DNA of 36,816 bases from an uncultured Bacteroidales bacterium (GCA_946055775.1 CAMGHE010000009.1:1-36816); one strand, 5' to 3'. Counted from the stretch's first letter, positions 24,295 to 32,853 are shown. Notes: generated by a model not told the origin, from the letters alone. Made by a program: numbers and translations.

Positions 24295-25221
24295 CTAAAT
24301 CCACGCTTTGCGGCGGAAGAGGAGGGAGAAGGAGGCCGTCACGAGGATGGTGAGCAGGATGACGGCGGGGAAGCCCCACCAGTGGTCTTCGAGGCCGGAG
24401 ATGAGGTTCATACCGAAGATACTGGCCACGAGCGTGGGGAACATGAGGATGATGCTGACGCTGGTCATCTGCTTCATGGTCTGCGAGACGTTGTTGTTGA
24501 TGACGCTGGCGTAGGTCTCCATCGTGGAGTCGAGGATGTGGGAGTAGATGTTGGTAGTCTCTCGGGCCTGGTTCATCTCGATGGTGACGTCTTCGATGAG
24601 GTCGGCGTCGAGCTCATCGACGGGCAACTTGAATTTCAGTTTGGAGAGCAGGGTCTCGTTGCCGCGGATGGAGGTGATGAAGTAAGTCAGACTGTCTTGC
24701 AGGCGGGAGAGGCCAACGAGGTCTTCGTTGTCGATCTTGCGGTCGAGGTTGCGCTTGGCCTCTTCGATGAGCACGTTGATCTGCTTCAGGCGCTTGAGGT
24801 ACCACACGGCGGAGGAGAGGAACAGGCGGAAGGTGAGATCAACGGAGTCGGTGAAGCCGAGGTTGCGCTTCTGCTGGTACGAGACGAAGTCGATCATCAT
24901 GTTGGTCTCGTAGTTGCAGACAGTGATGCAGATGTTGCGGTTGAGGATGATACCCAGGGGGATGGTGGTATGTGGTGTTCGCGAGCGCACCTCCTTGACG
25001 TAGGGTATGCGGAGGATGATGAGCGACCAGCCCTCGTCGTAGTCGTAGCGTGAGCGTTCGTCCTTATCTCGGATGTCGTCCAGGAAGTAGTCGGGTACCT
25101 TGAGGGTGTTGAAGAGGAAGTCCTCGTCGTCGGGCGTGGGGCAGGTGATTTGCACCCAGCAGTTGGGCTCCCATTCGTCGATGGTGCGCAGTGACCGGTT
25201 GTAGTTCCAGTAGGTTCGCAT
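24295..25221 (-). CDS. corA: CorA-type magnesium/divalent cation transporter
   Basis: CorA is a pentameric inner-membrane channel for Mg2+ (and Co2+ or Ni2+). The 308-residue protein has the long N-terminal cytoplasmic domain, a helical stalk (about residues 170-235), and two C-terminal membrane helices. The pore signature GMN appears in ASIFGMNLISG at the end of the first helix. The final RRKAWI is the usual basic tail. ATG 25221 is preferred (MRTYWNYN); ATG 25248 adds nine residues and cannot be excluded. A leader of about 110-136 nt precedes it. Confidence 0.93.
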   Translation of the reverse strand: MRTYWNYNRSLRTIDEWEPNCWVQITCPTPDDEDFLFNTLKVPDYFLDDIRDKDERSRYDYDEGWSLIILRIPYVKEVRSRTPHTTIPLGIILNRNICITVCNYETNMMIDFVSYQQKRNLGFTDSVDLTFRLFLSSAVWYLKRLKQINVLIEEAKRNLDRKIDNEDLVGLSRLQDSLTYFITSIRGNETLLSKLKFKLPVDELDADLIEDVTIEMNQARETTNIYSHILDSTMETYASVINNNVSQTMKQMTSVSIILMFPTLVASIFGMNLISGLEDHWWGFPAVILLTILVTASFSLLFRRKAWI

Positions 25222-25302
25222 AGGGCATTGTTTCTCTGTGTGGAGCATACGTTGTGCAGGGATAGGCGGAGAAACGTCCGTATGCGTGGGCCGCTCTCCG
25301 TA

Positions 25303-25335
25303 TCAGTCGGTATGTTCCGCGTAATAGTCGTCCAT
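25303..25335 (-). CDS. Possible leader peptide MDDYYAEHTD upstream of corA
   Basis: ATG at 25335 opens a 10-codon frame ending with TGA at 25305-25303, wholly inside the predicted corA 5' leader. Four acidic residues and two tyrosines in ten are notable, but such short frames arise easily by chance. No homology is known to me. Confidence 0.15.
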   Translation of the reverse strand: MDDYYAEHTD

Positions 25336-25363
25336 CTTATGGTGTGGCTTTGGTTTGTGGGGG

Positions 25364-25371
25364 CAAAAGTA
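25364..25371 (-). promoter_or_regulatory. Probable corA promoter, -7 box TACTTTTG
   Basis: Minus-strand TACTTTTG fits TAnnTTTG, with start near 25357. No clear -33 TTTG lies upstream. Confidence 0.55.
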
Positions 25372-25452
25372 CTATTTTTTTTGGAATAGGGGCTATGTCC
25401 GGACGTATTTTCGGGCTTTACTGTGGCTTGGTGAGCACTTGGTGAGCACCGC

Positions 25453-25492
25453 AAAAATAATCCCCGTCGGCCCAGGAAAGGCTGACGGGGAT
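25453..25492 (-). terminator. Rho-independent terminator of the SusCD locus
   Basis: A 13-bp stem (ATCCCCGTC with GACGGGGAT plus an inner GCC/GGC and a G-U pair) spans 25460-25492 around a 7-nt loop. On the minus strand it runs straight into a TATTTTT tail at 25459-25453. It lies 35 nt past the stop of the lipoprotein gene. Confidence 0.88.
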
Positions 25493-25526
25493 AAAATAAA
25501 GTTATTCGTGGCGTGTGCCGAGATGC

Positions 25527-26552
25527 TTACTCAGCGGGAGCCTCAACCTTGACCAGTTCGGAGATACCGATGTGGTCGATAGAGAGGCCATAGTTCTTGC
25601 CGGTACTCTGCTGAGCGAAGGGGGTGAGATGCTGAGCGTACTGGGCATCGTAGAGCGAGGCGCTGTAGATAACGATGTACTTTTCGCCGGTTACGCCGAG
25701 GGGAATGTCAAACTGCTTCTCTTGCGTCAGTTTCTTCTGCGTACCGAAGTTGTACGAGCCCAGGAGCGTGGCGGCCTGCATCTCCTCGATGGTGGTCACG
25801 GGAGCGTCGGCCAGATAGACGGAGTAGGACGAACCGATGGAGAAGTCATTTACCATAGCAGCACCGAGGTTGATGGCGTCGATGTGGAGAGCGGCGAATT
25901 CCGTGCCAGTGAAATCGACCTTGATATTGGCCACACCTTCAAGTACGGGAACCTGGAAGCCGGTGAATTCATCGTCAAAGATGGTAAAGTCGATAGCGGG
26001 TAAGAAAGCGATGTCGAAGGGGGCGCCGATGTTTCTTACTGCGGGTCCGTAGGGAGCGAATTTGTTCACTGAGATTACCTTCTCGTCGGTGATGTCAATC
26101 TCCTCGGTCAGCTGACGCTCGAAGTCATTGCTGCCGGTAACCTGCTTCACCTCGCCGCGTACCAAATTGCCGGCCACGTAGGCGTAAGCCTGTACGTAGT
26201 AGGTCGTGCCGGGCTCGAGGCCATTGAGGGCGATGGCCGACGAGCCACCATTTTCAATGCCTTTGATAATCTGACGGCTGACCTTATCGGATGTAATGTC
26301 CAGGTCGGCCTGAGTGCCATAGAGGAAGCCGGCTTCTTGTACTGCCGAGCCTTCGGGCACGCTGACGGTCATTTCGGCCTTGGCCAGCACGCCATAGCCC
26401 TTTACGTCGCCCGTGGTCACGCTCACGCCGGCAGCAGCGCTGGCGTCGGTGGGGCGATAGTATTCGTTAAACTCGTAGTCGTTGGCGCAGCCCACAGCCA
26501 TGAGCATGGTGCCGCAGAGCAGGAGCGACTTGAAAATATTGAGTTTCTTCAT
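25527..26552 (-). CDS. Lipoprotein of the SusCD locus, candidate surface binding protein
   Basis: A 341-residue lipoprotein with signal ending A-V-G-C22. Residues about 50-140 resemble a fibronectin-type-III or Ig-like fold (EAGFLYGTQADL, GLEPGTTYYVQAYAYV is the usual FN3 closing strand). Residues about 150-335 form a second beta-rich domain of no family I recognise, perhaps a jelly-roll (YIVIYSASLYDAQY). Place as third gene after susC-susD, plus lipidation, suggest a SusE/F-like surface ligand-binding protein. This is inferred from context; ligand unknown. Confidence 0.7.
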   Translation of the reverse strand: MKKLNIFKSLLLCGTMLMAVGCANDYEFNEYYRPTDASAAAGVSVTTGDVKGYGVLAKAEMTVSVPEGSAVQEAGFLYGTQADLDITSDKVSRQIIKGIENGGSSAIALNGLEPGTTYYVQAYAYVAGNLVRGEVKQVTGSNDFERQLTEEIDITDEKVISVNKFAPYGPAVRNIGAPFDIAFLPAIDFTIFDDEFTGFQVPVLEGVANIKVDFTGTEFAALHIDAINLGAAMVNDFSIGSSYSVYLADAPVTTIEEMQAATLLGSYNFGTQKKLTQEKQFDIPLGVTGEKYIVIYSASLYDAQYAQHLTPFAQQSTGKNYGLSIDHIGISELVKVEAPAE

Positions 26553-26596
26553 TGTCGTAAAATCTTGTTGTGGTGTATCATGAGGTCTGTGCCGTC

Positions 26597-26623
26597 CCCC
26601 TGCCGCCGCTCGGGCGGCAGGGG
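26597..26623 (-). other. Intercistronic hairpin between susD and the lipoprotein gene
   Basis: CCCCTGCCGCC (26597-26607) pairs exactly with GGCGGCAGGGG (26613-26623) around a 5-nt loop, between the susD stop (26647) and the next ATG (26552). No T-run follows, so it more likely stabilises the upstream RNA or attenuates than terminates. Confidence 0.7.
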
Positions 26624-26646
26624 TTCAGGCGCAGGGTCCTGTAGTC

Positions 26647-28176
26647 TTATTTACCTGTCCACACATTGCCGCTGACGGGGTTCTGGTCTTCGGGCGAAAT
26701 GTTTTCGTTATCGTTGATTTCCGACTTGGGCAGCTGGTAGATGAAGAGGTAGTCGTCGGCATCGACGTTGGTCTGCGAGCCGGCGGGCTCGTTGGTGCCT
26801 TCGTAGGTACGCTTGAGGGGCTGGTGCATGCGGAGCATGTCGAAATAGCCGAAGCCTTCACCCCAGAGCTCAGCGCGGCGCTGGTTGTAGATATAGTTCT
26901 GCGTGAGCACGCCGGGAGCGGTCCATGCGGCGTCGCGGTTGGCCATGTACTCGGCCATGACGGCCATGGCCTGGGGGGCATTGCCGCTCATGAGCAGACC
27001 TTCAGCCTCGGTGAGGATGAGCTCGGAGGAGCGCATGTAAACCACGTTGCCGAGCCACTGCGACACGAAGGGGAACTTCATGTTGGCATAAGCGGGGAAG
27101 CCCATGCTGTCGTCGCCGGGGGCAACGAAGAGCGTCTTGCGCACGTCGGTGTCGGAGAGGCTGTTGTAGAGGGCAGCGTCAATGAGCTGCAAGCAGCCTA
27201 CCTGCGTACCGCCGTAGCCGGGGCCATCTATGCTGTGCCAAGAAGCCCACGAAGCATAGTAGCGGGTGGTCTCAAGCGTCGGAATCATGGCCCAGAGCAC
27301 TTCCTGGTTGTCGGCGTCCTGGTAGTTCCAGACGCCGGCTTCCTCGATGTTGTTGAGGGGGTAGCCCTGACGAGCGTCGTGTGCCATCTGCGCAGCCTCG
27401 GCCCACTTGTTCATCACGAGATAGACGCGAGAGAGGAGACCCTGAGCGACGCTCTTGTCGATGGTCATCTTGCTGTCGCGCTGGAAGCCGTCGAGGTAGT
27501 CGATGGCCTTGAGCAGGTCTTTTTCTACCTGAGCATATACCTGAGCCACGGTGGCGCGGCCGGCAATGCCGCCCTCTTCCTTGGCGGAGAGCACGATGGG
27601 CACACAGGGCAGTTCGGTGCTGGCCTTACCGCCGTTGTTGTAGTCGTTGATATAGGTGCGCTGATAGAACTGTGCCAGATAAGCCAGGGCGATGCCGCGG
27701 AAGGCGTAGGCCTGACCGACCATGGGCTTGGCCGACTCGGCCATATCGTCTTCGTTCACTACGCCGATCACGGCGTTGGCATCGTTGATGATGGCATAGA
27801 ACCAACTCCAGACCCAACGGGTGCGGACGTACTGCTCTGCACCGTAGTCGAGGGCGTGGTCGAAGTGCCAGGGATCGCCGCCACCCAAAGCGAGCGAGAT
27901 GTCGTTCGACATGGCGTCGGAAAGCATCATGATGCCGCCGAAGCCGACGCTCATGTGGTCGTTGATATTGCCGGCGCTGGTACCACTTCTGTAGTTCCAG
28001 TCGGTGTAGCAACCCTTAAGTTGCGAACCGAGTACTTTCTCGGGATCTTCCTTCGATACCTGCTCAATCTGGTCCTGCGAAACGCTGGTCGAGGAGGTCT
28101 CATCGAAGAAACTGTCGCTACAAGCGCTGACCATGCCTCCGCAGAGTGCGAGGGCAAGATATTTAGTAAGTTTCAT
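26647..28176 (-). CDS. susD: SusD/RagB family nutrient-binding outer-membrane lipoprotein
   Basis: A 509-residue SusD-like lipoprotein, the lid that captures ligand above the SusC channel. The lipobox is M-V-S-A-C19, followed by SDSFFDE, an acidic surface-export-like signal. The N-terminal helical (TPR-like) half contains AYAFRGIALAYLAQFYQ and VYAQVEKDLLKAIDYLDG; the C-terminal part ends with RRAELWGEGFGYFDMLR, the conserved SusD segment before the closing NINPxDQNP-type sequence (here ISPEDQNP). Length is typical. It begins 69 bp after susC. The ligand, glycan or peptide, cannot be told. Confidence 0.96.
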   Translation of the reverse strand: MKLTKYLALALCGGMVSACSDSFFDETSSTSVSQDQIEQVSKEDPEKVLGSQLKGCYTDWNYRSGTSAGNINDHMSVGFGGIMMLSDAMSNDISLALGGGDPWHFDHALDYGAEQYVRTRWVWSWFYAIINDANAVIGVVNEDDMAESAKPMVGQAYAFRGIALAYLAQFYQRTYINDYNNGGKASTELPCVPIVLSAKEEGGIAGRATVAQVYAQVEKDLLKAIDYLDGFQRDSKMTIDKSVAQGLLSRVYLVMNKWAEAAQMAHDARQGYPLNNIEEAGVWNYQDADNQEVLWAMIPTLETTRYYASWASWHSIDGPGYGGTQVGCLQLIDAALYNSLSDTDVRKTLFVAPGDDSMGFPAYANMKFPFVSQWLGNVVYMRSSELILTEAEGLLMSGNAPQAMAVMAEYMANRDAAWTAPGVLTQNYIYNQRRAELWGEGFGYFDMLRMHQPLKRTYEGTNEPAGSQTNVDADDYLFIYQLPKSEINDNENISPEDQNPVSGNVWTGK

Positions 28177-28245
28177 GGATTCGTTTGTTTGGATGAATGA
28201 TGTGTTAATTATTCTCCGTGCATGTATTTCCTTTGGGCCCCGGGC

Positions 28246-31200
28246 TTAGAAGTTGAGCGTCAGACCGAAGGAGAATGTGCGCAGGGCCGAGTAGGAGTGG
28301 CTATCGACGGTACCGCTGAGATACTGACGGGGGTCGAGACCCTTACGCTTGCTGCCGAGGAAGAGGTTGTCGCCCATGGCATATACGCGTACCGAGGTCA
28401 GACCGGGCACGTTGGCCACGATGTGCTGCGGCAGGGTGTAGCCCAGGGTGATGTTGCGGATGGAGAAGTAGTCCGAGCGGGTGAGGAAGCGGTCGTTGGT
28501 TACGCCACCGGTCATGCGGTAGCCCGTTTCGAGGCGGGGCACGTCGGTGATGTCGCCGGGCTTCTGCCAGCGCTTGTAGATGTCGGTGCTGTAGGTACCA
28601 CCGTTGCTCATGTTGTCGCCCATGAGGCCGGCGTAGTTGCCGTCATAGGTCCAACCGCCGAGCGAGTAGGCCATCTGTACGCTCAGGTCGAAGCCGTAAG
28701 CCTGTACAGAGGTGCTGATACCACCGAAGAGGGCGGGCAGGGCCGACTTGCCGAGCTCATAGCGCGTAGCCTTGTTGGCATCGTTGGTGGTCTGCATCTC
28801 GGTGTGGGTCATAGCCACGCCGTTCTCGTCGAGTTTGGGGTTGCCGGCCTCATCGAGGGTGGGCACTTCTACGTCCATGAAGTAGAGAGCGTCACCGTTG
28901 TTGGGGTCAACACCGGCGTAGCGTGCCATGTACCAGTCGTAGTAGGAGTTGCCCTTCTTACGCCAGTAGTCGCCGCTCTGGTAGCCTTCGGCGGGACGGC
29001 CTTCCTGCAGGCGGGTCATCTCGTTCTTGTAGTGGGTCATGTTGACCTGTGCGGTCCACACGATGTTGCTCTTCTTGATGATGGTACCGCTGATCTGAGC
29101 CTCGAAGCCGGTGTTGCGCATGGCCTGCTCGTTGGTCAGGATGCTCGAGGGCGAACCCTGCGAGGAGGGCAGCGAGTGGTAGCCGATCATGTCGTCGGTG
29201 TTCTTCACGAAGAAGTCGAACTCAACGTTCAGGCGGTTGTTGAAGAAACCGGCTTCCAGACCTACGTCGAAGGTCTTGCTCTTTTCCCACGTCAGCTCGG
29301 GGTTACCCAGATAGGTCTTCACAACGGCAAATTCGGGATTGTCGTCCGTACCGGCGTTGGAGACGCTGTAGTGGTCGAGCCAGCCGCCATATACGCCGAT
29401 ACCGTCGTTACCCTGCGTACCGTAGCTGGCGCGGAGCTTGAGGTTGCTGACGATGTGGCCCAGGCTCTGCTTGAACCAGTCTTCCAGACCGATGTTCCAA
29501 GCACCACCGACAGACCAGAAGTGGCCTACGTTCTTGTCGGGGTGGAACATGCTGGAGCGGTCGCGACGATAGGAGGCCGAGAAGTTGTACAGGTGGTTGT
29601 AGCTGTACTCGGCGCGGCCCAGGTAGCTCTCCAGGTGGTAGTTGTTGTCGCTGCTGGAGGGAGCATCTGCGTTGAGCAGCGAGTAGGAGAAGTTGTTCTC
29701 GTTCAGGAAGAAGTACTTGCGGTAAGCGCCCAGACCAACGCTGTTCTCGGTCTTGGTCTCGTGGGCAGCCATGAGGGCGATGCTGTGCTTGCCGAAGGTC
29801 TTGTCGTAGTTGAGGCGCTGGGTGGCGTTGACCACCGTGGTGCGCTCCATCTCCTTGTAGCCATAGCCCTTAGAGGCAGCGGCGTCGGCGGTGATGGGGC
29901 TGGTGAACGAGTTCCACTCCGAGTTGAAGTTGTCCACACCCAGGTCAACGCGTGCCGTCAGACCGTCGAGGATGGCCACCTCGGCATAGGCGCGGCCGGT
30001 GAAGGCGTCGCGGCGGGTAGCCTCCTGGTTGTTATAGACGTTGATGAGGGGGTTCTGGCTCAGCGAGAAGAGACGGGTGCGGCCATAGGCGTTACCAAGG
30101 TCAAACTGGGTATTGCCGTTGGCGTCGAGCACGAGGTTACCCTGCTGGTCGCGCAGATATACGGGATAGATGGGCGCGATGTGGTCGGTGAAGCTGAAGA
30201 GGTTAGCAGCCTTACCCGACGCTGACGACAGACCGTTGACCGTAGAGTTGGCATACGATACGCTGGCGCCGAGGTTGAGCCATTCGAAGGCCTTGTGGTC
30301 AATGCGCAGACGGCCGGTGAGGCGCTCGAAGTCCGACTTCTTGACGTAGGCCTTATCGCTGAGGTAGTTGAACGAGAGGTAGTACTGCGTGCGGTCGTCA
30401 CCACCCGACATACCCAGGTTATACTCCTGACGCATGCCGTTGTGGAAGGAGGCGTCTTCCCACTCGTTGCCGTAGAGCAGGCTGGCGGCGGGGTTCACCA
30501 GACCCGTGAGGGGGTCGATGAGCTGGTTGTCGGCCACGTTGAAGGCGTTGTAACCGCCGAGGGTCTTGACCAGGTCGCGGCTGGCGCTGATGCGTGCCTG
30601 CAGGTCGCTCATGCCGTTCTTGTTGGCATACTGGTTGCGGAGGCTCTCCCATGCAATCTGGTAGTAGTCGCCGGCATTTTCGATGGTCTCATACTTCGAC
30701 ACACCGCGTTCGTTCCAGCCCCACTTGGCGTCGAGGGTGACGCGGGTACGGCCGGCACGACCTTTCTTGGTGGTGATATAGAGGATACCGTTGGCACCGC
30801 GGGCACCGTAGATAGAGGTAGCCGAGGCGTCCTTCTGCAGGTTGATGCTCTCGATATCCATGGGGTTGATGCTGCTCATGGCACCTTCGTAGGGCGTACC
30901 GTCGAGGATGATGAGCGGGGCGGTGTTGGCGCTGATCGAACCGATACCGCGCACAAAGATGCTGGCGCTGCTACCGGGCTGACCCGTCGAGGACGTGGTC
31001 TGCAGACCCGGAATCATACCTTCAAGTGCCTTGGTCACGTTCGATACCTGCACCTTCTCGAGCTGGTCGCCCTTGACAGCCGTTACCGAACCGGTGAAAT
31101 CGCCTTTCTTCACCTTGCCGTAGCCTACTACGATGGCCTCGTCAAGGGTGTTGTCGTTGTCCTTGAGCACCACGCGGACGTTGCCCGAGATAGACACCGT

Positions 31201-31443
31201 CTGTTCCTCCTTACCGATGTAGGTGATGCGCAGGTGCTGAGCCGAAGCGGGCACGTTCTGCAGCTGGAAACGGCCTTCGCCGTCGGTCACAGCCACGCCC
31301 TTGTGTCCGGCCACACGTACGGTAGCGCCGATGATGGGCTGGCCGTCTGTGTCGAGCACACGTCCCGTCACGCGCTTCTGGGCGGAAGCACTGGCTGCCG
31401 TAAGCAGCATCGTTGCTCCCAAGAGCACTAATTTTTTGTTCAT
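28246..31443 (-). CDS. susC: SusC/RagA family TonB-dependent outer-membrane transporter
   Basis: A 1065-residue TonB-dependent transporter. The signal peptide (MNKKLVLLGATMLLTAASASAQ) is followed by a carboxypeptidase-regulatory-like domain at about 24-100 (VTGRVLDTDGQPIIGATVRV), the plug domain at about 110-225 with the SusC signatures SIFVRGIGS and YGARGANGILYITTKKG, and a 22-strand barrel ending in FSFGLTLNF. There is no N-terminal STN domain, so regulation by an anti-sigma partner through STN is not expected. With SusD it imports an oligomeric nutrient. It has its own strong promoter at 31638-31608. Confidence 0.97.
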   Translation of the reverse strand: MNKKLVLLGATMLLTAASASAQKRVTGRVLDTDGQPIIGATVRVAGHKGVAVTDGEGRFQLQNVPASAQHLRITYIGKEEQTVSISGNVRVVLKDNDNTLDEAIVVGYGKVKKGDFTGSVTAVKGDQLEKVQVSNVTKALEGMIPGLQTTSSTGQPGSSASIFVRGIGSISANTAPLIILDGTPYEGAMSSINPMDIESINLQKDASATSIYGARGANGILYITTKKGRAGRTRVTLDAKWGWNERGVSKYETIENAGDYYQIAWESLRNQYANKNGMSDLQARISASRDLVKTLGGYNAFNVADNQLIDPLTGLVNPAASLLYGNEWEDASFHNGMRQEYNLGMSGGDDRTQYYLSFNYLSDKAYVKKSDFERLTGRLRIDHKAFEWLNLGASVSYANSTVNGLSSASGKAANLFSFTDHIAPIYPVYLRDQQGNLVLDANGNTQFDLGNAYGRTRLFSLSQNPLINVYNNQEATRRDAFTGRAYAEVAILDGLTARVDLGVDNFNSEWNSFTSPITADAAASKGYGYKEMERTTVVNATQRLNYDKTFGKHSIALMAAHETKTENSVGLGAYRKYFFLNENNFSYSLLNADAPSSSDNNYHLESYLGRAEYSYNHLYNFSASYRRDRSSMFHPDKNVGHFWSVGGAWNIGLEDWFKQSLGHIVSNLKLRASYGTQGNDGIGVYGGWLDHYSVSNAGTDDNPEFAVVKTYLGNPELTWEKSKTFDVGLEAGFFNNRLNVEFDFFVKNTDDMIGYHSLPSSQGSPSSILTNEQAMRNTGFEAQISGTIIKKSNIVWTAQVNMTHYKNEMTRLQEGRPAEGYQSGDYWRKKGNSYYDWYMARYAGVDPNNGDALYFMDVEVPTLDEAGNPKLDENGVAMTHTEMQTTNDANKATRYELGKSALPALFGGISTSVQAYGFDLSVQMAYSLGGWTYDGNYAGLMGDNMSNGGTYSTDIYKRWQKPGDITDVPRLETGYRMTGGVTNDRFLTRSDYFSIRNITLGYTLPQHIVANVPGLTSVRVYAMGDNLFLGSKRKGLDPRQYLSGTVDSHSYSALRTFSFGLTLNF

Positions 31444-31891
31444 AATATAACCGTTAAATTAAACATTTGTATGTTTCGTTCCATTTGTCGGGCGCCGCGG
31501 CGGCTACTTCGTGCCACACCGCGCAGGGGGTTTCTTCATCTCAATCCGGTCACCAACACTTAGGCCCGGCGGGCTTCCGAGGCGTAAATAAGCGTCCCAA
31601 CAAGCGGCAAAGGTAGCACTTAATTTTTATTAACCAAACATTTAGTTATGTTTATGTTAATTTTCATAGCATAGAACAGGGTGTTACGCACACAAAACTG
31701 CACACAGAGATAGCAGAATGTTACATTTTCCCATTACAAGGACTGCAACCGCCGCCACCTCAGGCGCTATGGGCGCTAGACCCATTACATCATCGCGCGT
31801 GCCACCGCTACTCCTATATATAATATGGTGTACACCAAATATTCTGTGACTCACATTGTGACTCACCGTTCTAGTCAAACTCTCATCCATC
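31444..31891. other. Divergent intergenic region between susC and the integrase remnant
   Basis: 31444-31607 is the susC 5' leader (about 157 nt) with small GC-rich palindromes such as GCCCGCCGGGC. Then comes the susC promoter. 31639-31810 shows nothing gene-like. 31811-31828 is one arm of an inverted repeat, and 31845-31866 holds a 10-bp direct repeat TGTGACTCAC separated by 2 bp, just before the integrase remnant. Confidence 0.6.
31608..31638 (-). promoter_or_regulatory. susC promoter: TTTG-N19-TACCTTTG
   Basis: On the minus strand TTTG (31638-31635) precedes TACCTTTG (31615-31608) by 19 nt, matching both boxes of the Bacteroidota primary sigma promoter. The spacer is AT-rich. Transcription would start near 31601, giving a leader of about 157 nt. 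Confidence 0.85.
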
Positions 31892-32338
31892 ATGCCCAAA
31901 AAGACTTACCTCAAAGACCCCGTCACCATACAATTAAGGAAACTGGCGAATGGGCGAAAGTCCATCTATCTCGACATTCATCAGCACGGGGAGCGACGCT
32001 ACGAGTTTCTCTGCCTCTATCTTTGGCCAGCACGCAGCGGCGACCATGCCATGCGGCAGCACAACAAACTGGTGTTGCAGCAGGCCATGGCCATCAAGGC
32101 CAAACGCACGCAGGAGTGTCTGTTACACGACGGCCCGCTTTTGGTCCGACCGTCTCACGACCTGCTGCTCACCGAATGGCAACATCCGCAGCACACAGAT
32201 TTATGCCGACATCGTCATGGGCAAGAAGGTGGAAGGGGGCAGCTGGTTTGACGAGGTGTTTGCACGATAGAGGCCGTTTCTGTGACTACGTCTGTGACTG
32301 GTCTCCGCCCGACACCTATACCTTATTATATATAGGAG
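31811..32338. repeat. 18-bp inverted repeat flanking the integrase remnant
   Basis: CTCCTATATATAATATGG at 31811-31828 and CCTTATTATATATAGGAG at 32321-32338 are inverted copies matching at 17 of 18 positions. They enclose the integrase remnant with about 60 bp on either side. A related sequence occurs at 36208-36224 after gyrB. Confidence 0.75.
31892..32270 (+). pseudogene. Tyrosine recombinase (integrase) remnant with deleted catalytic core
   Basis: ATG 31892 opens a frame whose first 70 residues or so are an Arm DNA-binding domain of Bacteroidota-type integrases (VTIQLRKLANGRKSIYLDI, then RRYEFLCLYLW). Near 32180, in the +1-shifted frame ending at 32270, comes GNIRSTQIYADIVMGKKVE, the C-terminal segment with the nucleophile tyrosine. 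Intact enzymes have some 250-300 residues between these parts, including the Arg and His active-site residues; here the region is missing and the frame is broken. It cannot be an active recombinase. It marks an old mobile-element insertion. Confidence 0.82.
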
Positions 32339-32526
32339 CAGCCTCCCCCGTTCCACGTATCAGGTTATATTATGAACAAGAATAACTGGGCAAAACAGCC
32401 TGTGGCGAGAGGTTTCCATGCCCATGCCACAGACAAAGTTACCATTTATTTATACGCGGCGGACAAAGGACGGGTGATACACCCATAATTATACTATGGA
32501 ATATACAAGGGCGACAGCAGGCTGCG

Positions 32527-32853
32527 TCAACGCGGGGTATCAGTCGCGGCGCCAGTTGCGGCGCCTATGTCGCCGAAGTAGCGGCGCAGGACGTCCACCT
32601 GCTTGGGGGTGAAGCGCCGGCTGTAGGGACGGTAGCCGGCGCGCTGCATGTCACGCCGCATCTCGGGGTCGCTGTGCACCCATCGGCGCAGGCGGGCCAC
32701 GGCAATCTCGGGACGGCTGTCGGAAAAGCACTGGCAGGCCACCTGACGGCGCGTAGGGCCAAGCATCTCCCGACGCGTGGGGCGCCGCAGGCAACGACGA
32801 CGGCGCGGACGTTCAGCATAAAGCGAAGTATGGTCTATGAAGAAGGTAAACAT
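32527..32853 (-). CDS. DUF4248 family protein
   Basis: A 108-residue basic protein. Residues about 36-100 (RRQVACQCFSDSRPEIAVARLRRWV, then MQRAGYRPYSRRFTPKQVDVLRRYFG) match the DUF4248 pattern: a short helical domain common in Bacteroidales near phage-like or capsule-linked loci, possibly a DNA-binding helix-turn-helix-like domain, with no proven function. ATG 32853 gives an Arg-rich extension before the domain; ATG 32766 would give the usual ~79 residues and is a real alternative. It lies 99 bp downstream of the P5-like gene on the same strand. Confidence 0.75.
   Translation of the reverse strand: MFTFFIDHTSLYAERPRRRRCLRRPTRREMLGPTRRQVACQCFSDSRPEIAVARLRRWVHSDPEMRRDMQRAGYRPYSRRFTPKQVDVLRRYFGDIGAATGAATDTPR

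Larger units (their letters stand above)
25222..25526. other. Intergenic region upstream of corA
   Basis: This roughly 300-bp gap contains the corA leader with a CGGAGA/TCTCCG hairpin (25267-25290), a 10-codon open frame, a -7 box, an 11-bp direct duplication (TTGGTGAGCAC at 25428-25438 and 25439-25449), and the terminator of the SusCD locus. No further gene is visible. Confidence 0.6.

Noticed and set aside
32372-32488. A 38-codon plus-strand frame starting MNKNNWAKQPVARG
   Set aside because: It lies in decayed DNA after the integrase remnant, has no recognised homologue and no convincing promoter; it is probably chance.
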